Below, one piece after another: positions 9,516 through 23,502 of a stretch of 64,000 nucleotides of DNA. The notes under the pieces were generated by a model. It was not told the origin of the DNA and did not search any database. It was given only the letters and a program-made list of their open reading frames with translations. How positions within the stretch are numbered: position 1 is the first letter of the stretch; every line of letters begins with the position of its first letter. The DNA is from Flavobacteriales bacterium UBA6770. Lineage in GTDB: Bacteria; Bacteroidota; Bacteroidia; Flavobacteriales_G; Salibacteraceae. The translations under genes were made by a program, and so were the position numbers. The stretch spans positions 431,934 through 495,933 of the forward strand of contig CAJIZH010000004.1 of assembly GCA_905181875.1 (NCBI GenBank), read 5' to 3'.

Positions 9516-9551
9516 AAAAAAAAGCCCCTCAAGTTTACACTTGAAGGGCTT
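9516..9551 (-). terminator. rho-independent terminator of the rRNA operon
   Basis: On the minus strand an 11-12 bp stem (AGCCCTTCAAGT pairing with ACTTGAGGGGCT, one mismatch) with a 4-base loop is followed by eight T residues. It sits 10 bases after the 5S gene and ends the rRNA operon. Confidence 0.9.
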
Positions 9552-9561
9552 AATTAGAAAA

Positions 9562-9672
9562 CCGGCGACGACCTACTCTCCCGCCTGGTGAGGCAGTACC
9601 ATCGGCGCAATTGGGCTTAACTACTCTGTTCGGAATGGTAAGAGGTGATCCCCAACGCCATAGTCACCGTAA
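9562..9672 (-). rRNA. rrf: 5S ribosomal RNA
   Basis: About 111 bases. The minus strand contains typical 5S elements: GGGGATCACCTCTTACCATT, CCGAACAGAGTAGTTAAGCC, and a closing helix formed by GGTGACTATGGC near the 5' end and GTCGTCGCC near the 3' end. It is the last gene of the rRNA operon, after 23S and before the terminator. Ends are judged from the helix and may be off by a few bases. The 175-base spacer to 23S contains no tRNA. Confidence 0.93.
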
Positions 9673-9849
9673 GTTTTCTTTCTACTGCTAACATTACTGT
9701 TAGTATAGAAAATTTCTTGATTGATACTTTCAATTCGTTTATATCTAAAAACTAATATCACACATCCATCTTTTAATATAATACCAAAGACAATAATGGA
9801 CAATTCGAAAAAAACATTGTAATCCTGCTTAAATAAACAGTACTCATGA

Positions 9850-12728
<2,879 letters not shown>

Positions 12729-12732
12729 CTTC

Positions 12733-12753
12733 ATATAAACGTAGTGTTTATAT
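12733..12753 (-). other. hairpin before 23S, probable rRNA processing stem
   Basis: An 8-bp perfect inverted repeat (ATATAAAC/GTTTATAT) with a 5-base loop lies directly upstream of the 23S 5' end. Its position suits a processing stem or spacer element. Confidence 0.4.
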
Positions 12754-12793
12754 AAGCTTTACTTACTTTGTTTTCTTCAATTATTGTCCATCA

Positions 12794-12804
12794 TGTCAAA
12801 GAAC
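12794..12804 (-). promoter_or_regulatory. boxA antitermination element in the 16S-23S spacer
   Basis: The minus strand reads GTTCTTTGACA, the boxA form seen in rRNA spacers of Bacteroidota. A near copy (GTTCTTTGAAA) occurs in the 16S leader at 14606-14616. These are where NusB/NusE-type antitermination factors bind. Confidence 0.7.
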
Positions 12805-12863
12805 TAACACTCACACTTTAAATATGAGCTCCAGTTTATAGTCTCACGACTAATAACCTTCTA

Positions 12864-12900
12864 GCTAACCACATAGGAGTCGAACCTGTGTATACATACC
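12864..12900 (-). other. tRNA T-arm-like fragment in the spacer
   Basis: The minus strand contains ACAGGTTCGACTCCTAT, a T-arm with the canonical GGTTCGANTCC loop and a 5-bp stem with one mismatch, followed by a possible acceptor strand. No D-arm, anticodon arm or matching 5' acceptor strand is found next to it. The whole spacer (about 12729-12992) therefore has no intact tRNA, although tRNA-Ile and tRNA-Ala are common here in this phylum. Confidence 0.4.
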
Positions 12901-12991
12901 ACCAGGAGGCTAATAAAAAAAATCAGAAGCAAACAAAAAGGAGGGACAGTATCCTATATCTGTAACGAAACAAGAAATAGAGTAGTCTCTA

Positions 12992-14512
<1,521 letters not shown>

Positions 14513-14758
14513 GTATAAAAGTGTTTAATACTGACTCCATCTCAAAAAAATTTCGTACAAAAAATATTCTACTATTCCTTATCCTTTTTATTATGCTTCC
14601 AATCTTTTCAAAGAACTTATAACTCAGCTTTCACCGAATCTGAAACTCACAAGTAATTACCCGTTTCGCTTCTGTATATCTAAATGTTAATCGAACTTCA
14701 CAGTTAAATTAAGATTATTGTAATATCGTTTTAGAACTGTTCCCGTTAATCGGGGCGG

Positions 14759-14788
14759 CAAAAGTAATATTATTTTTAATTCAAACAA
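14759..14788 (-). promoter_or_regulatory. rRNA promoter P1 (proximal)
   Basis: The minus strand has TACTTTTG (14759-14766), matching TAnnTTTG, and a TTG at 14786-14788 with 19 bases between, matching the Bacteroidota -33/-7 arrangement. The start site would fall near 14755, about 240 bases before 16S. Confidence 0.6.
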
Positions 14789-14850
14789 GAAAATAAAAAT
14801 ATTTTTTTTACCGCTTTTACTTAAGAACTACCCGCTTTTTAAACGGGTGG

Positions 14851-14858
14851 CAAATGTA
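14851..14858 (-). promoter_or_regulatory. rRNA promoter P2 candidate (distal)
   Basis: TACATTTG on the minus strand fits TAnnTTTG. A clear -33 TTG is not seen at the usual distance, so it is weaker than P1. The sequence after it repeats the plan of P1 (TTTGCC then an inverted CCCG/CGGG pair). Confidence 0.4.
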
Positions 14859-14957
14859 AAGTTTTTCTTAAAGATGAATCGCAGTTTTTAAACACTTTTT
14901 TATTGAAAAAAGAAAGTAATTGCTCAGCTCCTATTATTCAATAACTTACAAACAAAA

Positions 14958-15668
14958 TTATGGGACCAGATTATTCTTTTTAGGCGCTCCAGCGATAAAT
15001 TCTTTCAAATAAAAGGGTTCAAGGTAAGCCTCGTCTTCAAATTTGCCGCTTAAATAATTCGAATTAAGTAACAAACCCATTCCAAGAACGGAAGGGAATA
15101 CTTCAGTTATATGAATAAAGCTGCGAGCTATTTCATTTAATGACGCCAACTTATCGGAACCACTACCAAAACAATAGACATTTTTGTACTCACGAAGTTC
15201 TTGAAATCTGCTATTATCTATGACCTGCGCTTTTGTCTTATTAATCGCTTCTCCCTTGGTATTGTAAATTTGAAGATAAACCTCATCTCGCCTTGCGTCA
15301 ACCAGACTAATAAGCGCATCTCCTAACTTCAACGTTAAAGATCTATCTTGCACAATCTGCATAGCCATGTTTCTGAGACTGTCGATTGCAATAAGCTTAA
15401 TCGAATTTGAAAATGCAAGCCCCTTTGCAAAGGCAACTCCTATTCTCAAACCAGTATAAGAACCCGGGCCCTTACCTATTCCAATAGCCTTTATGTTTTT
15501 TAAGCTTAGGTTGTGTTTTTTCAAAAGGTCATCAACCATCATAGCCAACACCTCTCCATGAGAATAACCTTCGTTAACCTCTAACAGATCGACTAACTCA
15601 TCGTTCTTAAAAAGACCTAGCGAACAGTTGGTTGAAGAGGTTTCTATACCCAGATAAAGGTTATCCAC
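14958..15668 (-). CDS. tsaB: tRNA threonylcarbamoyladenosine biosynthesis protein TsaB
   Basis: TsaB (YeaZ), 236 residues, the non-catalytic partner of TsaD in making t6A37 on ANN-decoding tRNAs in the cytosol. The N-terminal ASKHA fold is clear: YLGIETSSTNCSLGLF, HGEVLAMMVDDLL, and GIGKGPGSYTGLRIG around residues 62-76. Length is typical. The start is GTG, overlapping the stop of the HlyD-type gene as TAGTG, so translation is probably coupled to the efflux genes. tsaD and tsaE are not in this window. Product call is firm. Confidence 0.93.
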   Translation of the reverse strand: MDNLYLGIETSSTNCSLGLFKNDELVDLLEVNEGYSHGEVLAMMVDDLLKKHNLSLKNIKAIGIGKGPGSYTGLRIGVAFAKGLAFSNSIKLIAIDSLRNMAMQIVQDRSLTLKLGDALISLVDARRDEVYLQIYNTKGEAINKTKAQVIDNSRFQELREYKNVYCFGSGSDKLASLNEIARSFIHITEVFPSVLGMGLLLNSNYLSGKFEDEAYLEPFYLKEFIAGAPKKNNLVP

Positions 15669-16960
15669 TATTTCTCCTTTTTTACTTCCTTAGAAATTTC
15701 TACAACGTCTTCATTATGCAGTTTCCTGCTTACAGTTGCATAAGGCCCACTGACCACTTCTCCAGACAAATCCTTTGGAACCAAAATTTGAATATAATCA
15801 TCATCTTGAATTCCTGTCTCAACGAAAATCTTTTTAACTTTTTCATCATCTATTAAAAAGATACACTCTTTGAGCTTATCTTGATCTATAGCAGAAAGAA
15901 TATCTCCCTTGTTAAAAGTATCTGGCCTAAGCACTACAGATTGAATGGGAACACTTAAAACACCATTCTCTGTATTGGTTATTATGTCGACTGTAGCAGA
16001 CATCCCTGGACGAAGCGGGTAAGTTTTACTACTGGCAGTATCAACTAAGTCAGCATAACTACTATTGAGGATATGAATTTTTACTTCAAAAGTGGTTACT
16101 TGATCTGCTCCTCCCATATTGTCTTTTGCTGAACTTGCAATTTCGGAAACTTTCCCCTCAAATACACGATCTAGATATGCATCCAATTCAATTTTAACCT
16201 CGTCATTCAATGAAACCTTAACAATATCGCTCTCATTAACCTCGACCGCTACTTCCATATTATACATATCCGCAATTCGCAATAATTCGGTCCCTTCCAT
16301 TTGAGCGGTACCAACAACCCGTTCCCCCTCTTCTACCGATAGTTTTGAAATCGTTCCATTTGCAGGGGCGTAAATTGACGTTCGTCCTAGATTATCATTT
16401 GCTTCTTTTAACGTAGCTTCCGCTGTCTTAACATTAAACTCTGCTGCTCTTACACTTTCTTTTGAAGCTTGAACATCAGCATCTGCAACTTCATAATTTG
16501 AAGTAATCTGATCCATTTCAGCTTGAGCTATAGCGCCACCCTTTAAAAGCTTATTACTTCTATCGTATTCTTTTTGCGATTGATTGAATCTGGATTTTGC
16601 TTGTATAAGTCTTGCTTTGGAGTTCAAAAGATTTGCTTTACTAGAATTTAAATTAGCGTTAGCTCTCTGAACAACAGCAGTCAGTAAATCAGGATTTATT
16701 CGCATAAGAAGATCTCCTTGCATTACTTTCTGACCTTCTTTAATATTTACTTCGATTAATTCACCGCTTACTTCAGAACTAATCTTGATTTCAGTTTCAG
16801 GTTGTACCTTTCCATTTGCCGCGACTTTTTCAACAATGGTTCTTTTATCAATATTCTCAGAATCTACTTCTATACTCTCACCGCTTCTTCCCTTTAATAT
16901 AGCTGCTGCTATCAAAGCTAACAACACTATTACAGAACCAATAATAACTTTCTTGTTCAT
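15668..16960 (-). CDS. HlyD/MacA-type periplasmic adaptor subunit
   Basis: A membrane-fusion protein of 430 residues, anchored by one N-terminal segment (residues about 5-22). It has the split lipoyl domain (GKVQPETEIKISSEVSGELI, then the matching half YAPANGTISKLSVEEGERV), a long coiled-coil hairpin between them (about 95-210, rich in Asn/Ser/Ala/Lys), and beta-barrel domains after it. It would bridge an inner-membrane pump to the TolC-like protein encoded one base upstream. No MacB or RND permease is next to it; tsaB follows instead, so the pump partner must be encoded elsewhere. Whether it serves an ABC or an RND pump cannot be told from this sequence. Confidence 0.87.
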   Translation of the reverse strand: MNKKVIIGSVIVLLALIAAAILKGRSGESIEVDSENIDKRTIVEKVAANGKVQPETEIKISSEVSGELIEVNIKEGQKVMQGDLLMRINPDLLTAVVQRANANLNSSKANLLNSKARLIQAKSRFNQSQKEYDRSNKLLKGGAIAQAEMDQITSNYEVADADVQASKESVRAAEFNVKTAEATLKEANDNLGRTSIYAPANGTISKLSVEEGERVVGTAQMEGTELLRIADMYNMEVAVEVNESDIVKVSLNDEVKIELDAYLDRVFEGKVSEIASSAKDNMGGADQVTTFEVKIHILNSSYADLVDTASSKTYPLRPGMSATVDIITNTENGVLSVPIQSVVLRPDTFNKGDILSAIDQDKLKECIFLIDDEKVKKIFVETGIQDDDYIQILVPKDLSGEVVSGPYATVSRKLHNEDVVEISKEVKKEK

Positions 16961-16961
16961 T

Positions 16962-18296
16962 CTAGTTTAAACTTAATGGTTTGCCTTGATAAAACTCAAG
17001 GATTTTGAATTTGAAAAGATAATCGTACTTCGCCTGAACTAAATCCGCTTCTGCTCTTGCCAAGTTAGTCTTAGATTGATTGTATTCAATGCCATTAATA
17101 TTACCCACTTCATATCTTTTCGTAGCATATTTAAAAGACTCTTTGGTTGCATCTACTGCCTTAACGTTGGCATCATATTTTTTCTTAGAAGCATTAGCAT
17201 CAAAGTAGGCTTGCTTTACCGTCTCATTAACTTGATTTTTAGCTTGCTGCAATTCTAACTCACGTATTTCACGGGTAACCTTTGCTCTACTTACAGCAGT
17301 GTGCGTTGATAGTGAATTTAGAATTGGCATAGTTAGACTTACTCCTATTGATTGATTGAAGTTATCCATAACCTGCGTACCAAAATCTTTTGTATTTCTT
17401 GTAACCAAGTCTAGATTTTTACCTGAATACCCCGAACCAAGGCTTCCTCTTAATGAAATGGTCGGACTAATCCTACCTCGTTCTGCATTTAAACCGTTGG
17501 AAGTTGCTTCATACTTTATTTCTGCACTTTTTATTTCTGGTAAACTTTCTAATGCTTTATAATATATAAATGATGAAGTTGCTTCATTTCCTTTTAATAA
17601 ACTAACATCCTGAGAAGGTCGTATCACTGAAAACTCATCAATTGAATCTGCTCTCATTAATAACAAGAGTCGAAGCTTAGAAATATCTAAACTATTAGAG
17701 GCGTTAACCACGTTCAATTCTTCTCTCGCCATTTGCGCAACCAATTCAAGCAAGTCGCCTTCAGCCGTTCTTCCGGCCTCAACAAGTTTCTTGCTTCTAT
17801 TTACCTGACCTTGACTTAGTCTCACTTGTTGCTCGGCAACTCGCAATAACTCTCCGTTAAAAAGAATTTGCAAATAAGAAGAGGTAACAGAAAGTGAAAC
17901 GTCATTTCTTGCTTTATCCGAATCATAACGAGATGCCAAAACATTCATGTTTGCCTGCTTGTAGCGATTGTATCTACTAGCACCAGTGAATACATCCCAA
18001 CGACCTTGAATACCATAAGCATCAGAACGTACCTCATCAGTTGCAAAAGTGTTGGTGAAAGGGTCAATTGTCCGTCCAAAATTTAAGTCACTATTAAGAA
18101 ATAAATTTATTGATGGCAAATGCTGACCTTTTGCTCCTATGAAATCTTGTTCAACCAATTCAGCATTAAGATAAGCACGTTGAACATTGAGGTTGTTCTT
18201 TAATGCAAGACCAATACAGTCTTCTAATGATAGTCTGACTTGAGTATTAGCTGCAAAACTAGAAAATAGAATTATAATTAACGTGAGTGTTCTCAT
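16962..18296 (-). CDS. TolC-family outer membrane efflux protein
   Basis: Outer-membrane channel of 444 residues with a signal peptide (cleavage likely after SFAANTQ). Two OEP repeats with the usual start LSLEDCIGLALKNNLNVQRA, then long helices with ARNDVS, QVRLSQGQVNRSKKLVEAG and AKNQVNETVKQAYFDA, and ending in KYDYLFKFKILEFYQGKPL. Length fits. First gene of the unit tolC, adaptor, tsaB. Substrate unknown. Confidence 0.88.
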   Translation of the reverse strand: MRTLTLIIILFSSFAANTQVRLSLEDCIGLALKNNLNVQRAYLNAELVEQDFIGAKGQHLPSINLFLNSDLNFGRTIDPFTNTFATDEVRSDAYGIQGRWDVFTGASRYNRYKQANMNVLASRYDSDKARNDVSLSVTSSYLQILFNGELLRVAEQQVRLSQGQVNRSKKLVEAGRTAEGDLLELVAQMAREELNVVNASNSLDISKLRLLLLMRADSIDEFSVIRPSQDVSLLKGNEATSSFIYYKALESLPEIKSAEIKYEATSNGLNAERGRISPTISLRGSLGSGYSGKNLDLVTRNTKDFGTQVMDNFNQSIGVSLTMPILNSLSTHTAVSRAKVTREIRELELQQAKNQVNETVKQAYFDANASKKKYDANVKAVDATKESFKYATKRYEVGNINGIEYNQSKTNLARAEADLVQAKYDYLFKFKILEFYQGKPLSLN

Positions 18297-18304
18297 ATAA
18301 ACGA

Positions 18305-18339
18305 CAAAGCTAAGTATAGAATTGGGTTTAGATAAGCAA
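18305..18339 (-). promoter_or_regulatory. candidate promoter of the tolC-adaptor-tsaB unit
   Basis: Minus strand TAGCTTTG (18305-18312) fits TAnnTTTG, with a TTG at 18337-18339, 24 bases upstream (slightly long). It ends only 8 bases from the tolC ATG. Confidence 0.35.
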
Positions 18340-18405
18340 TTTCAATGGATGGAAATATAGCTTGAGTTTTTGGGATTTGAGAGTGATGACTGGTTTCTGA
18401 TTATT

Positions 18406-19281
18406 CTAATCGTATTTTTTGAATTGAAAAATGAAATAATCCAAGGAATATTGATCCAATGCTCTACAGTTCTCTAACTTTTGTTGTACATGCAAGCAAT
18501 GTTGGAATAGCTCAGTATCATTATGTGATGCTTTTAATGCTCGCGCATGTAAAAGAGCATAAACGAAATTATTCGGATGAAGAGTTACTACAACAGAAGT
18601 ATATTCCAAGGCTTCTGAAGAGTTCTTCTCTGATTCTAAATAAATTTTGCTCAAAAAGAAGTTTGCTTCTGCCTTTACAACACTTTCACTAGTTCTCGCT
18701 AATACTTTGAGATCAATCAATCCTTTTTCCATTGAGCCTTCTGGATATCCCATTAAAAACGGGCGTAAAAGGAGATAGTTTTGATAAGCAAAATCATAGT
18801 AATAATTATACAATCCATTGATCAGCTTGAACTCATCTATGTCATTATTGTTTTCTTTTAAGGCCTCCATATATTTGATGCATTTGACCATTCCAACAAC
18901 TCCATCAAAATAATTTTCATCCATCAAATCAACTCTCGATTTAATTAGTAATGCCTCCAGAATATTTAAAGAAACACTAGACAATTTTTCAACATCATTT
19001 AATTGCTCAAGTTGATCAACATATTTAGTAATCTGCTCTAAAGTACTGTCTGTATAACCCTCATATTCCTTATATCCAGAATTCAGTTTCCACCAATTTA
19101 AATGTATACTCAGCAGTTCTAGATTTTGCCGCGGAATATTATCTGGATTTTCGATTAATACCTTGCTTGCTTTTAGAAGGTTTAAATCATACATGGGTGT
19201 GATATATTGATCAAATCTATTTGCTTGAGCAATTAGACATAATGTGCCAAATTGCAAAATCACAATTAAGTACGACTTCAT
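18406..19281 (-). CDS. secreted helical-repeat (TPR-like) protein, hypothetical
   Basis: A 291-residue exported protein from the ATG at 19281 (a TTG five codons earlier is in frame but less likely). Signal peptide MKSYLIVILQFGTLCLIAQA. The mature chain is predicted almost entirely helical, with pairs of helices such as LLKASKVLIENPDNI, FLMGYPEGSMEKGLIDLKVL and ANFFLSKIYLESEKNSSEAL, the last resembling a TPR motif. No catalytic motif is seen. It lies 40 bases downstream of metH-C's stop, read in the same direction towards tolC, but probably as its own unit. Function unknown. Confidence 0.7.
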   Translation of the reverse strand: MKSYLIVILQFGTLCLIAQANRFDQYITPMYDLNLLKASKVLIENPDNIPRQNLELLSIHLNWWKLNSGYKEYEGYTDSTLEQITKYVDQLEQLNDVEKLSSVSLNILEALLIKSRVDLMDENYFDGVVGMVKCIKYMEALKENNNDIDEFKLINGLYNYYYDFAYQNYLLLRPFLMGYPEGSMEKGLIDLKVLARTSESVVKAEANFFLSKIYLESEKNSSEALEYTSVVVTLHPNNFVYALLHARALKASHNDTELFQHCLHVQQKLENCRALDQYSLDYFIFQFKKYD

Positions 19282-19321
19282 TAACTTAATTTCCAAAATT
19301 TATTTATGATATCAAATTGCA

Positions 19322-21979
19322 TTAATAGTTCAAAATAGGCGACAACCACTTTTCAGCAATTTCTGTCGACCAATTTTTCCGACGTGCATAATCAGCAACT
19401 TGATCCTTCCCAATTTTCCCAACATTGAAGTAAGCAGCATCTGTATGAGCAAAATAAAAGCCACTAACCGCTGCCCCAGGCTGCATGGCCATTGATTCTG
19501 TTAAAACAATCCCCATCTTATTTGCGTCCAACAATTTAAACAAGGTTTCTTTTTCTGTATGTTCAGGACAAGCTGGGTATCCTGGTGCTGGGCGAATTCC
19601 TTGATACTTTTCTTTAATTAATTCCTCATTACTTAAATCTTCCGCAGTTTGATAGCCCCAAATTTCTGTTCGAACTTTTTGATGCATAAATTCAGCAAAC
19701 CCTTCCGCTAATCTATCCGCCAATGCTTTTAACATAATGGAAGAATAATCATCATGATCTTTTTCGAAGCGTTCGATATGTTTTTCAATTCCAATGCCTG
19801 ACGTAACTGCAAATCCCCCGAGGTAATCTTGATCAGATTCTTCTTTAGAAGCTACAAAATCCGATAGGCTCTTATTTGATTTTCCCTTTGTAAATTCATT
19901 TTGTTGACGCAAGAAATGAAATTCTTCAGTTCCATTTTGATATTGAACCTTTATATCATCCCCACTCTTTTCTGCCTCCCAAATACCAATAACACCATTT
20001 GCGGTTAACCACTTTTCTTCAATTATAGCAGAGAGCATCTTCTTAGCATCTGCAAATAATTCTGTTGCTTGCTCTCCGACTAATTCATCGGTGAGGATTT
20101 CAGGGTACTTTCCAGCCAATTCCCATGTCTGAAAAAACGGTGTCCAATCAATGTAAGTAGCTATTTCTTTAAGACTAACATTTTCAAAAGTCTTATTTCC
20201 AAGGAAATTTGGTTTTGATATTTCAGCATTACTGAATTTCACTTTTAATAAATTTACTCTAGCATCCTCAATTCTTAAATATTTTTTTGCTGCCTGCCTT
20301 TCTAAAAATTGCTCACGCACCCTATCGTATTCAATATTAATATCGGACATTAATGCATCCTTTCTGCCACCTAACAATTTTTCTACAATCGTTACCGATC
20401 TTGATGCATCTAATACGTGGATTGATGGTGCTGAATAATGTCGATCTATTTTAACCGCAGTATGCGCTTTCGATGTTGTAGCTCCTCCAATCAATAATGG
20501 AATATCTAATTTGGCGCGTTCCAATTCCTTTGCAACATGAACCATCTCATCTAACGACGGAGTTATGAGGCCACTCAAACCAATCACATCAACATTGTGC
20601 TCAATTGCTGCTTCTAATATTTTATTTGCAGGAACCATAACGCCCATGTCAATCACCTCATAATTATTACACCCTAAAACAACTCCTACAATGTTTTTTC
20701 CAATATCATGAACATCACCTTTTACAGTAGCCATTAATATTTTTCCAGCTGTACTTTTATCCCCTTCTCTTTTATCAGCTTCGATATATGGCAATAAATA
20801 GGCAACCGCTTTCTTCATTACACGTGCGCTTTTTACAACCTGAGGCAAAAACATTTTTCCAGAACCGAATAAATCTCCAACGACGTTCATCCCATCCATT
20901 AAGGGACCTTCGATTACGTGCAGTGGTCGTTCGACAGAAAGTCTTGCCTCTTCTGTATCTTCTTCAATAAATTCTGTAATACCTTTTACCAAAGAGTGAG
21001 TCATTCTTTCACCAATTGGTGCCTCCCTCCATGATAAATCCGCACCTCTTTCTTTTGTTGTTACAGATACGGTTTCAGCTAAATCCAGTAAAGCTTGAGT
21101 TGCATCTGGATTTCGGTTTAATAAAACATCTTCAACTCTATCCAGTAATTCTTTAGGAATATCTGAATAAACCTCAAGAATGGCAGGGTTAACAATTCCC
21201 ATGTCCATTCCATTCTGAATTGCATGGTATAAAAATGCAGAATGCATTGCTTCCCTGACGGATTGATTTCCACGAAATGAAAAAGAAACATTACTTACAC
21301 CACCACTAACTTTTGCCCCTGGTAAGTTCTCTTTGATCCATTTTGTTGCCTTGAAAAAATCGACTGCATAGTTATTATGGTCCTCGATTCCCGTAGCCAC
21401 AGGAAAAATGTTTGGGTCAAAAATGATATCCTGACAAGGGAAGTTTACCTCGTTAACCAGAATATCGTACGATTTTTTACAAATCTCTATTCTTCTTTCG
21501 TAGGTATCCGCTTGACCATCTTCGTCAAAAGCCATTACGATTACAGCGGCACCATACATTTTCAGTTTTTTGGCTTGTCTTATATAAGGTTCCTTTCCTT
21601 CTTTTAAAGAAATTGAATTGACTATACTTTTACCTTGAACACATTTTAAAGCTTCCTCAATAATTTCCCATTTACTTGAATCGATCATAATTGGAATCCT
21701 GGAAATATCTGGCTCTCCTGCAATCAAATTCAAAAAGGTACGCATAGCCTCGACGCCATCAAGCATACCTTCATCCATATTAATGTCTAAGATTTGAGCA
21801 CCACCGTCAACTTGATGACGAGCTACAGAAATGGCCTCTTCAAAATTCCCGTCCTTTATTAACCGGAGGAATTTACGAGACCCTGTAACATTAGTACGCT
21901 CACCAATATTTATAAAATTAGAATCAGAATTAATCACCAATGGCTCAAGGCCACTTAAAATCAAGGGAGGGATACTCAT
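19322..21979 (-). CDS. metH: methionine synthase, C-terminal part (pterin, cobalamin and activation domains)
   Basis: 885 residues from the ATG at 21979. It carries the methyltetrahydrofolate-binding domain ([33 protein letters not shown]), the cap and B12 domain with the cobalt-ligand motif [13 protein letters not shown] and partners GLSGL and GGATTS, and the AdoMet-dependent reactivation domain ([32 protein letters not shown]). The homocysteine/zinc domain is missing and is encoded separately at 22412-23434. Together they rebuild a complete cobalamin-dependent methionine synthase. The gene starts 14 bases after the QueF-like gene, behind the shared SAM-I riboswitch. Split metH is known in Bacteroidota. 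Confidence 0.95.
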   Translation of the reverse strand: MSIPPLILSGLEPLVINSDSNFINIGERTNVTGSRKFLRLIKDGNFEEAISVARHQVDGGAQILDINMDEGMLDGVEAMRTFLNLIAGEPDISRIPIMIDSSKWEIIEEALKCVQGKSIVNSISLKEGKEPYIRQAKKLKMYGAAVIVMAFDEDGQADTYERRIEICKKSYDILVNEVNFPCQDIIFDPNIFPVATGIEDHNNYAVDFFKATKWIKENLPGAKVSGGVSNVSFSFRGNQSVREAMHSAFLYHAIQNGMDMGIVNPAILEVYSDIPKELLDRVEDVLLNRNPDATQALLDLAETVSVTTKERGADLSWREAPIGERMTHSLVKGITEFIEEDTEEARLSVERPLHVIEGPLMDGMNVVGDLFGSGKMFLPQVVKSARVMKKAVAYLLPYIEADKREGDKSTAGKILMATVKGDVHDIGKNIVGVVLGCNNYEVIDMGVMVPANKILEAAIEHNVDVIGLSGLITPSLDEMVHVAKELERAKLDIPLLIGGATTSKAHTAVKIDRHYSAPSIHVLDASRSVTIVEKLLGGRKDALMSDINIEYDRVREQFLERQAAKKYLRIEDARVNLLKVKFSNAEISKPNFLGNKTFENVSLKEIATYIDWTPFFQTWELAGKYPEILTDELVGEQATELFADAKKMLSAIIEEKWLTANGVIGIWEAEKSGDDIKVQYQNGTEEFHFLRQQNEFTKGKSNKSLSDFVASKEESDQDYLGGFAVTSGIGIEKHIERFEKDHDDYSSIMLKALADRLAEGFAEFMHQKVRTEIWGYQTAEDLSNEELIKEKYQGIRPAPGYPACPEHTEKETLFKLLDANKMGIVLTESMAMQPGAAVSGFYFAHTDAAYFNVGKIGKDQVADYARRKNWSTEIAEKWLSPILNY

Positions 21980-21993
21980 TTCGTTTTGCAAGA

Positions 21994-22428
21994 TTACATT
22001 ATAACACTCCAATCATCAATATTACTGCTACCAGTCCAGTCTTTGAAAGACTCTTTTCCTCCCCTAACTGCCCAATCACTATCAATAGCAAGCTTTGCCG
22101 AAATCCCTCCCCTTGGATTACAAATCATAGAAAGTCTTAACCTCTCTGGCTCATATACCTCCATAAGATGATCATACATTATATTAATAAGCCGTTCATA
22201 TGAGACTACAATGTCTCTTAGGTGAAATGAATACATTTTCAAAGACTTAAGTTCAATGATTTTATCACTTGGGTACATTGTAATAAAAACAGTAGCAAAA
22301 TCTGGCTGCTCACTTACACCTAAGAAAGTAAACTCAGGAATTTTTACCTTAATTTCATAAGCTTCCTTAGAAGGGTTTGGAATTGCCTTTAATATACCTC
22401 TATCAATTTCTTTATATAGCTTCGCCAT
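21994..22428 (-). CDS. QueF-like T-fold protein lacking the catalytic cysteine
   Basis: A 144-residue protein clearly related to unimodular QueF, the NADPH-dependent preQ0 reductase. Conserved parts: PEFTFL, QPDFAT, the nicotinamide-binding motif ELKSLKMY and NPRGGIS. The nucleophile, Cys in the usual LCPKTGQPD, is replaced: the sequence reads LGVSEQPD, with Gly37 at that place and one residue fewer. The FHE motif reads SYE (Tyr77, Glu78); Asp43 is kept. As thioimide formation needs the Cys, preQ0 reduction is not expected. The ATG overlaps the end of metH-N by 17 bases and metH-C starts 14 bases after it, so it is an integral part of the methionine synthase operon. T-fold proteins often bind pterins or purines, so a role with folate or AdoMet is a reasonable guess but unproven. 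Confidence 0.8.
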   Translation of the reverse strand: MAKLYKEIDRGILKAIPNPSKEAYEIKVKIPEFTFLGVSEQPDFATVFITMYPSDKIIELKSLKMYSFHLRDIVVSYERLINIMYDHLMEVYEPERLRLSMICNPRGGISAKLAIDSDWAVRGGKESFKDWTGSSNIDDWSVIM

Positions 22429-23434
22429 AATAATTTTCTTTTTTAGTTCGTGGTTTATAATTCGTGGCTTTTTGTGCAATTGCGCTGATATGCTCAGGAG
22501 TTGTTCCGCAGCATCCGCCAACAATATTGAGCAAGCCTTCTTGTAAAAAATCTTCAATTTGCGCTGCCATTTCACTCGGAGTTTCATCATATTCTCCAAA
22601 TTCGTTCGGTAATCCAGCATTTGGATGTGCCGAGACTAAGAATGGAGCTTTGGAATCCAATATCTGTAAATAAGGACGTAATTGCTTCGCCCCTAAAGCA
22701 CAATTCAACCCAATACTTAATAAAGGTACGTGCGACATTGATATTAAAAATGCTTCGGTTGTTTGACCAGATAGTGTTCTCCCACTTGCATCGGTTATAG
22801 TTCCTGAAACCATAACAGGAAGTTCAATATTGTGATCGAGGTAATATTGTTGGATAGCGAATAGCGCAGCCTTAGCATTCAAGGTGTCAAAAACCGTTTC
22901 AACCAATAGCAAATCAACTCCACCATCGACTAACCCTTTTATTTGTTCTGTGTAGGCTTCTACTAGTTGATCAAATGTTACGTTTCTAAAACCTGGATCA
23001 TTCACGTCTGGAGATAGGCCTGCCGATCTATTCGTAGGACCAATTGAACCCGCAACATATCTTGGCTTATTAGGTTCTTTAGCTGTAAATTTATCTGCAG
23101 CTTCCTTGGCGATTCTTGCAGATTTATAGTTCAATTCATAAACAATATCTTCCAGAGAATAATCTGCTTGAGCTATTGAAGTTCCACTAAAAGTATTTGT
23201 TTCAACTATATCAGCGCCAGCTTCATAATATGCCTCATGAATTTCTTTAATTATATCGGGACGGGTTAATGACAATAAATCGTTATTCCCTTTCAAACTT
23301 CCTGGACGAGTTTTTAGTAGATCCCCTCTAAAGTCACCCTCCTCCAATTTATATCGTTGAATCATAGTGCCCATTGCACCATCAAGCACCAAAATTCTTT
23401 CTTTTAATAATTCCTTAATGTCCGGTTTACTCAT
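22412..23434 (-). CDS. metH: methionine synthase, homocysteine-binding subunit
   Basis: 340 residues, homologous to the N-terminal zinc/homocysteine module of Met[21 protein letters not shown] at the N-terminus is diagnostic, and the zinc ligands are seen as the Cys in [10 protein letters not shown] and the Cys pair in [11 protein letters not shown]. It transfers the methyl group from methylcobalamin, held by the separate C-terminal subunit, to homocysteine. First gene of the operon; the SAM-I riboswitch precedes it by about 70 bases. Its last codons overlap the QueF-like gene. Confidence 0.94.
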   Translation of the reverse strand: MSKPDIKELLKERILVLDGAMGTMIQRYKLEEGDFRGDLLKTRPGSLKGNNDLLSLTRPDIIKEIHEAYYEAGADIVETNTFSGTSIAQADYSLEDIVYELNYKSARIAKEAADKFTAKEPNKPRYVAGSIGPTNRSAGLSPDVNDPGFRNVTFDQLVEAYTEQIKGLVDGGVDLLLVETVFDTLNAKAALFAIQQYYLDHNIELPVMVSGTITDASGRTLSGQTTEAFLISMSHVPLLSIGLNCALGAKQLRPYLQILDSKAPFLVSAHPNAGLPNEFGEYDETPSEMAAQIEDFLQEGLLNIVGGCCGTTPEHISAIAQKATNYKPRTKKENYYGEAI

Positions 23435-23502
23435 AGCATTCGTATTTAAATGCTTAAAAGAAATTTGAAAGTGTTTGACCAGTTAAGTTTTAGGAAACGT
23501 CT

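Larger units (their letters stand above)
14513..14957 (-). promoter_or_regulatory. rRNA operon leader and promoter region
   Basis: A 445-base stretch without genes between 16S and tsaB. It holds the leader boxA (14606-14616, minus GTTCTTTGAAA) and two candidate promoters with -7 elements at 14759-14766 (TACTTTTG) and 14851-14858 (TACATTTG). Each is followed on the minus strand by a CCCG..CGGG inverted repeat in the initially transcribed region. The rest is AT-rich, as expected upstream of a strong rRNA promoter. Confidence 0.65.

Noticed and set aside
12864..12900. Functional tRNA in the 16S-23S spacer
   Set aside because: Only a T-arm-like hairpin; no anticodon or D-arm and no pairing 5' acceptor strand.
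14895..14912. Terminator after tsaB
   Set aside because: CTTTTTT/AAAAAAG stem is only A-T rich with no G-C part, and lies in the AT-rich region of the rRNA promoter.
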